Shown here piece by piece: positions 36,006 to 45,387 of a stretch of 64,000 nt of DNA. The stretch covers positions 310,001 to 374,000 of the forward strand of contig CP036434.1 of assembly GCA_007751475.1 (NCBI GenBank), in the 5' to 3' direction. Position 1 is the stretch's first letter. Each line of letters begins with the position of its first letter. The notes below the pieces were generated by a model that was given only the letters and a program-made list of their open reading frames with translations, was not told the origin of the DNA and made no database searches. A program made the translations under genes and the position numbers. This DNA is from Saltatorellus ferox (GTDB taxonomy: Bacteria; Planctomycetota; UBA1135; GCA-002686595).

Positions 36006-37675
36006 CAGGGCAGCGGGATCGAGTCGAGTTCGGCCGAGAGCGCGAGGTACTGGCTGCGGACGGGACCGGGCACGAGGTGAGCCCCTGACAGCATCAGGTC
36101 GATGCCCTCGAACGGATCGGTGAAGAGATCGTAGAACTCTTCGACCGCAGGCCCGCTGCAGTTCAGCGGATTGGAGTATCGAAGGAGCTTGTAGCGCTGA
36201 TTGCGAAGCGTTCGCGCGAACTGAAGAGCGCAGGGGGCCTGGCTGGTCGGGAAGTTCGGGCTGAAGACCTCGGAGAAGAGGGTCTTGCGATTCCGACCGG
36301 GCTGCTTCGTCAAGAGGTGCTTGAAGGACTGCGAGTCCAGCACGTTGGGCGAGATGGCGAGCAGCGTCAGCGCGTCGATACCGAAGAGGTCGGCGATCGT
36401 GGCGTACAGGTCCACGATATGGATCATCTGCGCTTCTGTTCGCTGGGGGCGACCCGGCAGCGCGCTGCGTACGCCCGCGCCCGCCACGATGAAAGGAACG
36501 TTGACGCCGCCTTGGTAGATCGAACCCTTGGACTTGGGCGGCAGGCCGATCGTTCGGTCGCCGAGGAAGGGTCGCGAGGTGACGCCGCCCGGCGAGCCGT
36601 TGTCGCCCATGAGGAAGATGATCGTGGTCGTGAGGTCGACGCCCGTGAGCAGTCGGCCGATCTCCGTGTCGGTGGCCTCGACCATCGCCTCGTAGTACGG
36701 CCGCTTGGCCGCGACCTGATCGAGCAGCGGCGCGTTCAGCGGAAGGTCGCATGACTCCTGGCAAACGGGCGCTGGGCAGGAGATGGGGAGGCACTGCGCA
36801 GGCTGGACCGGGCAGCTGGGCTGCTGCGCGTGGAAGCAGCCACCCTGGCCGTCATCGAGGAAGTAGCTCGGGGCGAGGTGAGCGGGCGGGATGTGATACG
36901 GCGCGTGCGGCGCCTGCATCGCCATGTAGAGGAAGTACGGATCGCCGGCCTGGCCCGCAATGAACGAGAGCGCCTCGTCGACCGTGTCGGTCGTCGAGTA
37001 GGTCTGGCTCATCGAGAAGTTCCCGTCGGTGTTCTTGAGCCAGCTGCAGTACGTCTCGTTCGGGTAGTCGGCGCGGCGGATGTTGTGCTGGGATCCGCGG
37101 AACGTGTCGAAGCCCTGGATGAGCGGGGACATGGGGTCTTCGCCCAGGTGCCACTTGCCGACGGCCGCCGTGCCGTAGGGAGGCAGCAGGCCGACGAGCG
37201 CCGCCTCGCGCAGCATCTCGGGGATCGTGAACTCCTGGGGATCGAGGGCGTCCGTGGTGGGGCAGCCGCACTGGTCGACCACGCGTCCGATCTTGTGGCG
37301 GAAAGGCTGGCGGCCGGTCAGGAGCGAAGCCCGCGTCGGTGAGCAGACGGGCTCCACCCAGGCGTTGAGGAACGTCACGCCCGACTGCGCCAGCGCGTCG
37401 ATGTTCGGGGTCGGCGGCCTCGTGATACAGGCGCCGGAGAGGTCCGGCGTCCCGTAGATCGCCATCATGTCCATGCCCCAGTCGTCGAGGAGAATGACGA
37501 TCGCGTTCCGGGGTCTCGCTCCACCGAGCGAGCCGTCGGAGCTGTCCGCCATGGGGATGGCGGTGCGGCGCACGCCCACCTGGGCGCCAGTGGGCGCAGC
37601 GGCCGGGGCCACGGGTGCGGCTGCCGGTTGCGCGAGGGCCAAGAATGGGGCCAGGAGAACGGTGGACAGGAGCAT
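36005..37675 (-). CDS. Secreted sulfatase (type I, formylglycine)
   Basis: 556 residues with a signal peptide (MLLSTVLLAPFLALAQPAAA). The metal-binding start AIVILLDDWGMDMMAIYG and the formylglycine signature CSPTRASLLTGR are intact, and KWHLGEDP, PHAPYHIP and FLMGDNGSPGG provide the other active-site residues. Type I sulfatases remove sulfate esters from carbohydrates or small molecules after the cysteine is converted to formylglycine. A Cys-rich insertion (about 285-320, QPSCPVQPAQCLPISCPAP) is unusual. It is the first gene of a two-gene unit with the ECF sigma factor, and divergent from the kinase gene at 37850 with a 174-base promoter region. Confidence 0.9.
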   Translation of the reverse strand: MLLSTVLLAPFLALAQPAAAPVAPAAAPTGAQVGVRRTAIPMADSSDGSLGGARPRNAIVILLDDWGMDMMAIYGTPDLSGACITRPPTPNIDALAQSGVTFLNAWVEPVCSPTRASLLTGRQPFRHKIGRVVDQCGCPTTDALDPQEFTIPEMLREAALVGLLPPYGTAAVGKWHLGEDPMSPLIQGFDTFRGSQHNIRRADYPNETYCSWLKNTDGNFSMSQTYSTTDTVDEALSFIAGQAGDPYFLYMAMQAPHAPYHIPPAHLAPSYFLDDGQGGCFHAQQPSCPVQPAQCLPISCPAPVCQESCDLPLNAPLLDQVAAKRPYYEAMVEATDTEIGRLLTGVDLTTTIIFLMGDNGSPGGVTSRPFLGDRTIGLPPKSKGSIYQGGVNVPFIVAGAGVRSALPGRPQRTEAQMIHIVDLYATIADLFGIDALTLLAISPNVLDSQSFKHLLTKQPGRNRKTLFSEVFSPNFPTSQAPCALQFARTLRNQRYKLLRYSNPLNCSGPAVEEFYDLFTDPFEGIDLMLSGAHLVPGPVRSQYLALSAELDSIPLP

Positions 37676-37849
37676 GCTGGCGCCTCGTTGGGGGACTTCG
37701 GTGAGACAGGCGCACCCGCTTCACAGGCGCACTGAATTCTACGCTATCGAGGGACCGCGGGCGGGTCACTGCGATTGCCTGGATGTTCCCGCCGTGCCAG
37801 CGGGACTTTGGCACAACCGCGACGGAGATGTCTGGTAGGTTCGTGCCCC

Positions 37850-40756
37850 ATGTCGGCAGAAGACGGTCCAGCGAAAACACCGGGTGGCGCTTCAGAACGG
37901 GACAGGTTCTCCCTGGTCGCCGCCCTCTTCGACGAGGCGCGGGGCCTGCAGGCAGGCGCTGTCCGCTCGGCTTTCCTCGAAGCCCGGTGTGGGGACGACC
38001 GCGACCTTCGCGCCGAGGTGGAGGACCTCCTCGAACTCCACGCAGAAGGCGGCACCCTGGCGCAGGACGGCGGGAGCGCGTTCGAGTCGAGCTGGGCCCT
38101 GGACGCGCTCGCAAAGGAGGTCACAGGGTTCGAAAGCGGCGAGCTGCCAGCGGTCCCTGTCCCCGAACGAGTGGGACCGTACCAGGTGATCAAGGAGCTG
38201 GGGGCTGGCGGCATGGGCCGCGTCTACCTGGCGCGGCGCGGAGGCGCGGACTTCGACAAGAGCGTGGCGGTCAAGGTGCTCCGTCCGGGCCTGGACGACG
38301 CGGCCTTCCTGGTGAGGTTCCGCGCGGAGCGTCGCATCCTCGCCCAGCTCGACCATCCCTACGTGGCGACACTCCTGGACGGTGGCGCCACGGAGGAGGG
38401 ACTCCCGTACCTCGTCATGGAGTACGTGGAGGGCAAGGGCCTCATCCGCCACGCGGAGGACGCGGGGCTCGACCTCGCTCAGCGCCTCGCGCTCTTCGAA
38501 CGCGTGTGTGAGGCCGTGGTGGCGCTCCACCGCAGCCTCATCGTTCATCGCGATCTCAAGCCCAGCAACATCCTCGTCACCGCCGAGGGTATCCCCAAGC
38601 TCCTCGACTTCGGCATCGCCAAGATCCTGGAGCCGGACCAGGTCGAGGGGACCGTCCTGAACACGCAGACCGGACTGCTGCTCTTCACGCCGGAGTACGG
38701 CAGCCCCGAGCAGAGCCGCGGCGAGGTGATCACGACGGCGTCGGACGTGTACTCCCTCGGCGTGATCCTGTTCGAGCTCCTGAGTGGACAGCGCCCCTAC
38801 GCCTTCCCGACCCGCACGCCCGCCAGCATCGAACGTGTCCTCACGGAGGTTCAGCCCCCGACGATGAGCAGCGTGGCCCCCCGGAACGCCCGGGCGCTCG
38901 CCGGTGATCTCGACACGATCGCGGCGATGGCGCTGCGGAAGGAACCCGAGCGTCGGTACGGCTCGGTCGCGCTCCTGCTGGAGGACGTTCGCCGCTACCG
39001 AGGCGGCCTGCCCGTCCGCGCGCGGCCGGACACGCTCGGCTACCGTGCGACGAAGTTCATGCGGCGCAACTCCGGCTGGCTCGCGGCAGCGCTCGTCTTT
39101 CTCGTTCTCGTGGTTGGATTCGCGGTCACCATGGCGCTCCAGGCGGAACGCACCGCGAACCAGCGCGATCTCGCGGCCGAGCGGGCCGAGATCGCGGGCG
39201 AGGTGAGCCGCTTCCTCGTGGATCTCTTCCGGGTCTCCGCGCCGGATGAGTCGGTCGGCGAACAGATCACGGCCCGCAGTCTCCTCGATCGCGGCGCGAA
39301 TCAGATCAAGTACGACGTCCAGAAGGACGCGGGCGTTCGATCGGCTCTGCTCGACGCGATGGGGCGCGCCTACTTCTCCCTGGGCAACACGAAGGAGGCG
39401 GGTCAGCTCCTGCGTCAGGCCGAGGCACTGCTCTCCGACGTCGACTCCAAAAGAGCCGAGCGGGCGTCGATCCGCGTTCAGATCGGAAGCCTGGAGTTCC
39501 AAGAGGGCGACGGTGTGCGGGCCGAGGCAACGCTTCGCGGCGCACTCGCGGACCTGGTCGAGCTCCATGGTCCGATCCATCGCGAGGTCGCAGCGGCCAC
39601 GCGCGCACTCTCTTCCGTGCTCGGCGAGCTGGGGAAGCTGGACGAGGCGATCGAGCTGGCGCTCTCGGCCCGCCACATGGCCGGGTCCATGGTGCCGACG
39701 AACGTCCGAGAGCAGGTGGCCGCGATGGTGCTCGAAGCACGCCATCGCGAGGCGCACGCTGACTTCGAGGCTGCGGAGGAACTCCTGCTGGAGGCCGCGA
39801 GGATCCAGCGCGAACTCTTCCAGGGAGATCACCCGGACGCCGCGGAAACGCTCAGGGCGCTCGCCGTACTCCACAAATCCCAGGGGCGCCTCCAGGAAGG
39901 AACCGCGGCCATCGAGGAGGCGATTCGCATCGACACGGAAGTTCTGGGCGCGGACCACCCGAACGTGGACGACGATCGGTTCACGCTCGCGGCGCTCTAC
40001 AAGGAATCAGGTCTGCTGAAGAAGGCGCTCGCGCTGAACGTCGAGATCCTGGAGCGGGAGCGTGAACGCTACGGCGACCACCCCTACGTGGCGCTCGACC
40101 TCGGCAACATCGGGGGCATCCTCGTGCAGCTCGGTGAGCTGGAGGAGGCGAGCCAGCACTACACCGCCGCGCTCGAAATGCAGCGTCGAGTGCTGCCCCA
40201 GGATCACCCGGAGATCGCCACGACGCTCTCGAACATGGGCGTCATGCACCGTGTGGCACGCGAGTACGACGAGGCCGTTCCCCTGTTCGAGGAGGCGCTG
40301 AGGATCCGGGAGGCCACGTATCCGGGCGACCACCCGGCCGTGCTGACGAGCCGCAACTCGCTGGCGATGTCCTACCAGGATCAGGGGAGGACCGAAGAAG
40401 CCCTGGAGCTGGCGAAGAAGGTCCTCGAGGGCCGTGAGGCGAAGCTCGGCGTGCATCGCGAGACCGCCGGCAGTCTCTACGCTGTCGGCTCGCTGCTCGA
40501 TGCCCTTGGGAGATCCGCGGAGGCGGATGGGCACCTCTCGCGATCGATCGAGACCTACCGCGCCGTCCTCCCCGCCGGGCACCTCGACATCGCTCGACCG
40601 ATCGCCTTCATGGGGTCGGCCCTCCTGCGCCGCGGCCAGAACGACGCGGCGCGACCCTACCTGGAGGAGGCGCTCGCGATGAGGCGGAAGAAGCTGCCCC
40701 CGGAGCATCCGGACGTGGTGCGGCTGGAAGAGAGCCTGCGTTCGATGACCCAATAA
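37850..40756 (+). CDS. Transmembrane Ser/Thr protein kinase with C-terminal TPR repeats
   Basis: 968 residues. The N-terminal 100 residues are the helical region common before planctomycete kinases. The kinase domain (about 107-370) has the glycine loop LGAGGMGRVYLARR, the lysine motif VAVKVLRP, HRDLKPSNIL and LLDFGIAKIL, so it should be active. A membrane helix follows (WLAAALVFLVLVVGFAVTMA, about 405-425), then about ten tetratricopeptide repeats (for example LDLGNIGGILVQLGELEEAS) which bind partner proteins. The gene is divergent from the sulfatase-sigma pair, a context in which such kinases are thought to control the ECF factor by phosphorylation in place of an anti-sigma factor; that link is inferred. 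Start is the ATG at 37850. Confidence 0.9.
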   Translation: MSAEDGPAKTPGGASERDRFSLVAALFDEARGLQAGAVRSAFLEARCGDDRDLRAEVEDLLELHAEGGTLAQDGGSAFESSWALDALAKEVTGFESGELPAVPVPERVGPYQVIKELGAGGMGRVYLARRGGADFDKSVAVKVLRPGLDDAAFLVRFRAERRILAQLDHPYVATLLDGGATEEGLPYLVMEYVEGKGLIRHAEDAGLDLAQRLALFERVCEAVVALHRSLIVHRDLKPSNILVTAEGIPKLLDFGIAKILEPDQVEGTVLNTQTGLLLFTPEYGSPEQSRGEVITTASDVYSLGVILFELLSGQRPYAFPTRTPASIERVLTEVQPPTMSSVAPRNARALAGDLDTIAAMALRKEPERRYGSVALLLEDVRRYRGGLPVRARPDTLGYRATKFMRRNSGWLAAALVFLVLVVGFAVTMALQAERTANQRDLAAERAEIAGEVSRFLVDLFRVSAPDESVGEQITARSLLDRGANQIKYDVQKDAGVRSALLDAMGRAYFSLGNTKEAGQLLRQAEALLSDVDSKRAERASIRVQIGSLEFQEGDGVRAEATLRGALADLVELHGPIHREVAAATRALSSVLGELGKLDEAIELALSARHMAGSMVPTNVREQVAAMVLEARHREAHADFEAAEELLLEAARIQRELFQGDHPDAAETLRALAVLHKSQGRLQEGTAAIEEAIRIDTEVLGADHPNVDDDRFTLAALYKESGLLKKALALNVEILERERERYGDHPYVALDLGNIGGILVQLGELEEASQHYTAALEMQRRVLPQDHPEIATTLSNMGVMHRVAREYDEAVPLFEEALRIREATYPGDHPAVLTSRNSLAMSYQDQGRTEEALELAKKVLEGREAKLGVHRETAGSLYAVGSLLDALGRSAEADGHLSRSIETYRAVLPAGHLDIARPIAFMGSALLRRGQNDAARPYLEEALAMRRKKLPPEHPDVVRLEESLRSMTQ

Positions 40757-40899
40757 GCGGCCTGCGCTCCAGGCTGCGCTCTGCCACATGTTCCAGCCTG
40801 GGCTGGATTTGCTGCGGAACCTGCTCGCCCGGCCGAGGTTAGAGAAGGGCAGAACGCCCTCTCTGCCGAAAGAAGGGGCAGGACCGCACCCCAACGCCC

Positions 40900-43848
40900 A
40901 TGAAGCCCAACGCACCCGCTCTGATCCTCGCCGCCTCGGCCGTGATCCTTTCCGTCCACCTGGCGGATCTCAGCCTGGGGCAGGAGCAGGATCGAGATCC
41001 CGCTCGCGCCTTCGAGGCGCTGAAGCGGCGCTTCGACAAGGACCTCAACGGGAAGATCTCCGAGGCGGAGTTTGGCGGACGGGCGCGTGCCTGGAAGAGG
41101 CTGGACCTCGACGGCGATGGCTGGCTCACGCTGGCGGATATCGAGGCTAGGATCGCCGCAGGATCGGCTGCTGGCGCGAAGAAAGGCAAGCCAGAGGTGA
41201 CGTCGAGAGCGAAGGGTCAAGACGCCCAGGTGGGCGCCTCGGCGGCGGCGACAGCGGGCGCCGGCCCGGCGACCCCCGAACAGATCAAGTTTTTCGAGAC
41301 GCGGGTGCGGCCGGTGCTCGCGAACGAGTGCTTCAGCTGCCACTCGACGGGCGGGCGCGCCAAGGGCGGTCTGAGCCTCGACTCCCGCGCTGGTTTCCTC
41401 GACGGTGGCGCCACGGGGCCCGCGCTCGTTCCTGGCGACGTCGAGGCGTCCGCGTTCATCGAAGCGATTCGCTACGGGGACCCGATGTTCTCGATGCCGC
41501 CGAAGACGAAGCTCTCCGACGAGGCGATCACTGACCTCGAAGCCTGGGTTCGCATGGGGGCGCCCTGGCCGGAGGAAGCCGAACCGGAGATGGTCGAGAT
41601 GTCGGGCAGCGGCTCGACCGGTTCCGCTGCGGACGAGGTCCCGTCGAAGAGCCTCAACCGCGAGATCGACCTGGAGGCTGGCCGCCAGTTCTGGTCGCTG
41701 CGCCCCGTGGTCCGCGCAGAGCCGGTGGCCGTGAAAGAAGACGACTGGTCGCGGAACGAAGTCGATCGTTTCCTGATCCACGCCATGCGAGCCGCGGGCG
41801 TCGAGCCCGTGGGAGATGCGGACGATCGAACCTGGCTGCGCCGCGTGACGTTCGATCTCACGGGGCTCCCGCCGACGCTCGAGGCGATCGCCGCCTACGA
41901 GGCCGACGAGTCACCGGAGCGCGATGCACACGTCGTCGACCGCTTGCTGGCCTCGGACGACTACGCCGAGCGCTGGGGTCGGCACTGGCTCGACGTGGCC
42001 CGCTACGCCGAGTCGAGCGGCAAGGAGCGCAACATCGTGTATCCCCACGCGTGGCGCTACCGCGACTGGGTGCTCGAGGCCTTCCGGCAGGACATGCCCT
42101 ACAACGAGTTTCTCCAGCTGCAAATCGCTGGCGATCTTGCGCCTGCGGCCGACGACGACGAGCGCGCGTGGAATCAGATCGCCACGGGCTACCTCGCGCT
42201 GGGGGCCAAGGGCCACGCGAACCGCGACAAGATTCGATTCCAGCTCGACCTCGTGGACGAGCAGATCGACGCGTTCTCCCAGGGCATGCTCGGCATGACG
42301 CTGTCCTGTGCACGCTGTCACGATCACAAGTTCGATCCTGTTCCCACGGAGGACTACTACTCCCTGGCCGGGATCATGCTGAGCACCGAGACCCACTTCG
42401 GCACGCGCGCTTCCGCCGCCAACCGACAGGGCTCGGATCTTCTCGAGCTGCCGAGCGGGGCCAGCGTTCCGAACGGTCCCACCATGAGTCCGCTTCTGCT
42501 TCAGTTCCTCGATCGCGGCGCCGAGCGCCTCGCCGATCAGGTGGACGAGCAGATGATGAAGAAAGAGGAGGGCATGCTCACGGCGGATCAGATCAGCGCG
42601 CTTCAGCGCCGCATCCGTCAGGACCAGCTGGGACTGCTGGAGGACCTCCTTTCGCGGTTCGACGATCGCGGGAAGGCGCTGCCCTCGAACCGGCTGGCCA
42701 TGGGGGTCTCCGAGGGTGAACCGCGGGACATCGCCGTGCTCGAGCGCGGCGAGCTCGACCGGCCCGGCGAGGTCGTGGCACGCGGCATCCCCCAGGTGTT
42801 CCGGAACGGAGCGGGCGACGGGATCGTCCGGGAAGGTAGCGGTCGCGCCGAACTCGGCGCCTGGCTCGCGAGCGACGACAACCCGCTCACGCCGCGCGTC
42901 TGGGCGAACCGGGTCTGGCTGCACCTCTTCGGCAAAGGCCTCGTGCCGACCCCCGACAACTTCGGGTTCGCCGGTCAAGCGCCGTCGCACCCCGAGCTGG
43001 TCGACTGGCTCGCGTCCGAACTCGTGGCCCAGGGTTGGTCCACGAAGGCGCTCATCCGCGAGCTCGTCCTGTCGCGCGCCTATCGCCTCGACTCGACCGG
43101 AGATCGCGCGAACGAGAAGATCGACCCCGATGTCGTGTGGCTCTGGCGCATGCCCGAGCGCCGGATGGAGTCCGAAGCGCTGCGCGACGCGATGCTCGTG
43201 ATCGCGGGCACTCTGTCCCCGGAACGCCCCGTCGGTTCGCCGCTCGGGACCTTCGAAGGGCTCCTTCGGGAGGACCAGTCGCTCGCCGTCCTGATGCGCG
43301 AGATGCCGGTGCGCTCGGTGTATCTGCCGAGTCCGCGCGGTCAGCTCGTCGACACGCTGGAGGCGTTCGACGCTCCCGACCCTGAGTTCGTGACCGGCGA
43401 CCGCGACGAGACGACGGTGGCGACCCAGGCGCTCTTCCTGATGAACGATGGCGAGGTGCTGAGGCTGGCGGATGCGTTCGCAGATCGCCTGCTGGCGCGA
43501 AAGGGCAGCGACGCGGATCGCGTGACGATGGCCTTCGAGCTGGCCTATGGCCGGAAGCCCTCGCGGGAGGAGTCCCGGGTGGTGCAGGCGTTCCTGAAGG
43601 ACTTCGCACGGTCGGTCGAGAAGGAAGCCAGGCAAAAAGAGACGCCCGTGTCCGGCGCCGACAGGAAGGCGGACGATGAAAAGTCGCGGCGCGCCCGTCG
43701 ACTGCGGGAGCGCAAGCGGGCGCGCGAAGAAGAGCTTCGCAAGACCTACGGCGGCGCACCGGCCGCGATCGAAGACCCCGAGCGCGCCGCCTGGTCCGCC
43801 TTCGCCCAATCCCTCTTCCAGAGCGCGGAGTTCCGCGTCATCGGCTGA
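40900..43848 (+). CDS. PSD1-type protein: EF-hands, cytochrome c domain, DUF1549 and DUF1553
   Basis: 982 residues with a signal peptide (LILAASAVILSVHLADLSLG). Residues 45-85 contain two EF-hand loops (DKDLNGKISEAEF and DLDGDGWLTLADIE). A planctomycete cytochrome c domain follows with the haem site CFSCH (about 145) and MPPKTKLSD. DUF1549 (AVNRF-like WSRNEVDRFLIHAM, WGRHWLDVARYAESSG, LGMTLSCARCHDHKFDP with a second CxxCH) covers about 280-500, and DUF1553 (NPLTPRVWANRVWLHLFGKG, ALRDAMLVIAGTLS) covers about 640-980. The C-terminal 60 residues carry a long charged helix (RRARRLRERKRAREEELRK). The protein is typically paired with a DUF1501 protein, as here; the pair is thought to act outside the cytoplasm in polymer degradation. 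The EF-hand front end is less common. Confidence 0.9.
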   Translation: MKPNAPALILAASAVILSVHLADLSLGQEQDRDPARAFEALKRRFDKDLNGKISEAEFGGRARAWKRLDLDGDGWLTLADIEARIAAGSAAGAKKGKPEVTSRAKGQDAQVGASAAATAGAGPATPEQIKFFETRVRPVLANECFSCHSTGGRAKGGLSLDSRAGFLDGGATGPALVPGDVEASAFIEAIRYGDPMFSMPPKTKLSDEAITDLEAWVRMGAPWPEEAEPEMVEMSGSGSTGSAADEVPSKSLNREIDLEAGRQFWSLRPVVRAEPVAVKEDDWSRNEVDRFLIHAMRAAGVEPVGDADDRTWLRRVTFDLTGLPPTLEAIAAYEADESPERDAHVVDRLLASDDYAERWGRHWLDVARYAESSGKERNIVYPHAWRYRDWVLEAFRQDMPYNEFLQLQIAGDLAPAADDDERAWNQIATGYLALGAKGHANRDKIRFQLDLVDEQIDAFSQGMLGMTLSCARCHDHKFDPVPTEDYYSLAGIMLSTETHFGTRASAANRQGSDLLELPSGASVPNGPTMSPLLLQFLDRGAERLADQVDEQMMKKEEGMLTADQISALQRRIRQDQLGLLEDLLSRFDDRGKALPSNRLAMGVSEGEPRDIAVLERGELDRPGEVVARGIPQVFRNGAGDGIVREGSGRAELGAWLASDDNPLTPRVWANRVWLHLFGKGLVPTPDNFGFAGQAPSHPELVDWLASELVAQGWSTKALIRELVLSRAYRLDSTGDRANEKIDPDVVWLWRMPERRMESEALRDAMLVIAGTLSPERPVGSPLGTFEGLLREDQSLAVLMREMPVRSVYLPSPRGQLVDTLEAFDAPDPEFVTGDRDETTVATQALFLMNDGEVLRLADAFADRLLARKGSDADRVTMAFELAYGRKPSREESRVVQAFLKDFARSVEKEARQKETPVSGADRKADDEKSRRARRLRERKRAREEELRKTYGGAPAAIEDPERAAWSAFAQSLFQSAEFRVIG

Positions 43849-43864
43849 TTCGCCGGAGCTTTCC

Positions 43865-45286
43865 ATGACACACTTCTTCGATTCCAGCGCGCGTTCTGCG
43901 CTCAGCCGCCGCGACACGCTTCGCGCGCTCTCGTGTGGCTTCGGCATGCTCGCCCTGCGCGGCCTGGCCGACGCGGCGCCCGGCGCCACCACGGGGCTGC
44001 CCACAGCGGACGGCCCGCTCGCCCCGAAGGCGCCGATGCTGCCCGCGAAGGCGAAGCGCGTGATCTTCCTCTCGATGCCGGGCGCGCCGAGCCACGTCGA
44101 TACGTTCGATCACAAGCCCGAGCTGACCCGGAACTCCGGCAAGACGCTCTCGGGCTACCGCAAGGGCGCGAAGCTCCTCGGGAGCCCCTTCTCGTTCCAG
44201 CAGCACGGCAAGAGCGGGCTCTGGATCTCGGAGCTGTTCCCGCACGTGGCGAAGCACGCGGACCGCCTTTGCCTTCTGCGCGGCATGCACACGGACCTTC
44301 CGGCTCACCAGCAGGCCCGGACGAAGATGCACACCGGCAGCATCCAGTTCGTGCGCCCGTCCCTCGGGGCGTGGACGCTCTACGGGCTCGGGACGGAGAA
44401 CCAGAATCTGCCGGGATTCGTGACGATCGGATCCACCGGCGGCGGCGCGAGCCTCCACGGCAGCGCCTTCCTGCCCGCCACGTACCAGGGCATGCCGATC
44501 GGCTCCGATCGAGCGGGGCGCCGCCGCTTCGGGCCCGCGAGCGAGCCCGTGGAGGACATCAAGAACCCGCGCCAGAGCGTCGAGCTCCAGCGCAAGCAGC
44601 TCGATCTCGTCCAGCGCCTGAACGGCGAGTACGCGTCGCGCGAGAAGGGCGACCGCGACATCGAAGCGGTGATCGAGTCCTACGAGCTGGCGTTCCGGAT
44701 GCAGGCCGAGCTGCCTGAACTCCTGGATCTTTCCGCAGAGAACGAGAAGACGATGGAGCTCTACGGGATCGGCGGCGAGGAAACGGATAGCTTCGGGCGC
44801 AAGTGCCTGACCGCGCGCCATCTCGCGCAGGCGGGGGTGCGCTTCATCGAAGTGAGCGCGGGCGGCTGGGACACGCACCGGAACATGCGAGAGGAGCTGG
44901 GCAAGGCCTGCAAGGCCGTCGACCAGCCGATCGCTGCGCTTCTCTCGGACCTCCAGCGCCTCGGCATGCTCGAGGAGACGCTCGTGATCTGGGGCGGCGA
45001 ATTCGGTCGGACTCCCTACGCCCAGGGCACGGACGGCCGGGATCACAACAACCGCGGCTTCACGACGTGGATGGCGGGAGGCGGCGTGAAAGGCGGCCTC
45101 TCTTACGGCGCGACCGACGAGTTCGGCATCGAGGCGGTGGAGGGCCGGATGTCGATCCACGACTGGCACGCGACGATCCTGCACCTTCTGGGGCTCGACC
45201 ACGAGCGGCTGACCTACAACTACGCGGGGCGCGATTTCCGCCTGACCGACGTCCATGGAGAGGTCGCCAGGGAAATCCTGGCCTGA
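43865..45286 (+). CDS. DUF1501 (sulfatase-like) secreted protein
   Basis: 473 residues from the ATG at 43865, 16 bases after the preceding stop. The N-terminus has a twin-arginine signal (SRRDTLRALSCGFGMLAL). Family motifs include AKRVIFLSMPGAPSHVDTFD, FIEVSAGGWDTHRNMREE, LVIWGGEFGRTPYAQG and GRDHNNRGFTTWMAGGG, the alkaline-phosphatase-like fold with metal ligands. Its usual partner is the DUF1549/DUF1553 protein upstream, and the two are almost certainly one operon. The exact reaction of DUF1501 proteins is not established. Confidence 0.9.
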   Translation: MTHFFDSSARSALSRRDTLRALSCGFGMLALRGLADAAPGATTGLPTADGPLAPKAPMLPAKAKRVIFLSMPGAPSHVDTFDHKPELTRNSGKTLSGYRKGAKLLGSPFSFQQHGKSGLWISELFPHVAKHADRLCLLRGMHTDLPAHQQARTKMHTGSIQFVRPSLGAWTLYGLGTENQNLPGFVTIGSTGGGASLHGSAFLPATYQGMPIGSDRAGRRRFGPASEPVEDIKNPRQSVELQRKQLDLVQRLNGEYASREKGDRDIEAVIESYELAFRMQAELPELLDLSAENEKTMELYGIGGEETDSFGRKCLTARHLAQAGVRFIEVSAGGWDTHRNMREELGKACKAVDQPIAALLSDLQRLGMLEETLVIWGGEFGRTPYAQGTDGRDHNNRGFTTWMAGGGVKGGLSYGATDEFGIEAVEGRMSIHDWHATILHLLGLDHERLTYNYAGRDFRLTDVHGEVAREILA

Positions 45287-45387
45287 ACTCCATGGGGCGG
45301 CGCGAGGCCGAGGTCCTCCGAAAGACCTTAGCTCGCCTTCATGGCGCGCTGGGTCGTTCTTGAGCCTGACAGCCGAAGCTTGGGTTC

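Noticed and set aside
37892-39958. 688-codon open frame antisense to the Ser/Thr kinase gene
   Set aside because: It has no family motif, and the + strand shows a complete kinase and TPR protein. Long antisense frames are expected in GC-rich genes.
41911-44004. 697-codon antisense frame across the PSD1 gene
   Set aside because: Same reason: the + strand protein has haem, DUF1549 and DUF1553 motifs over the whole length.
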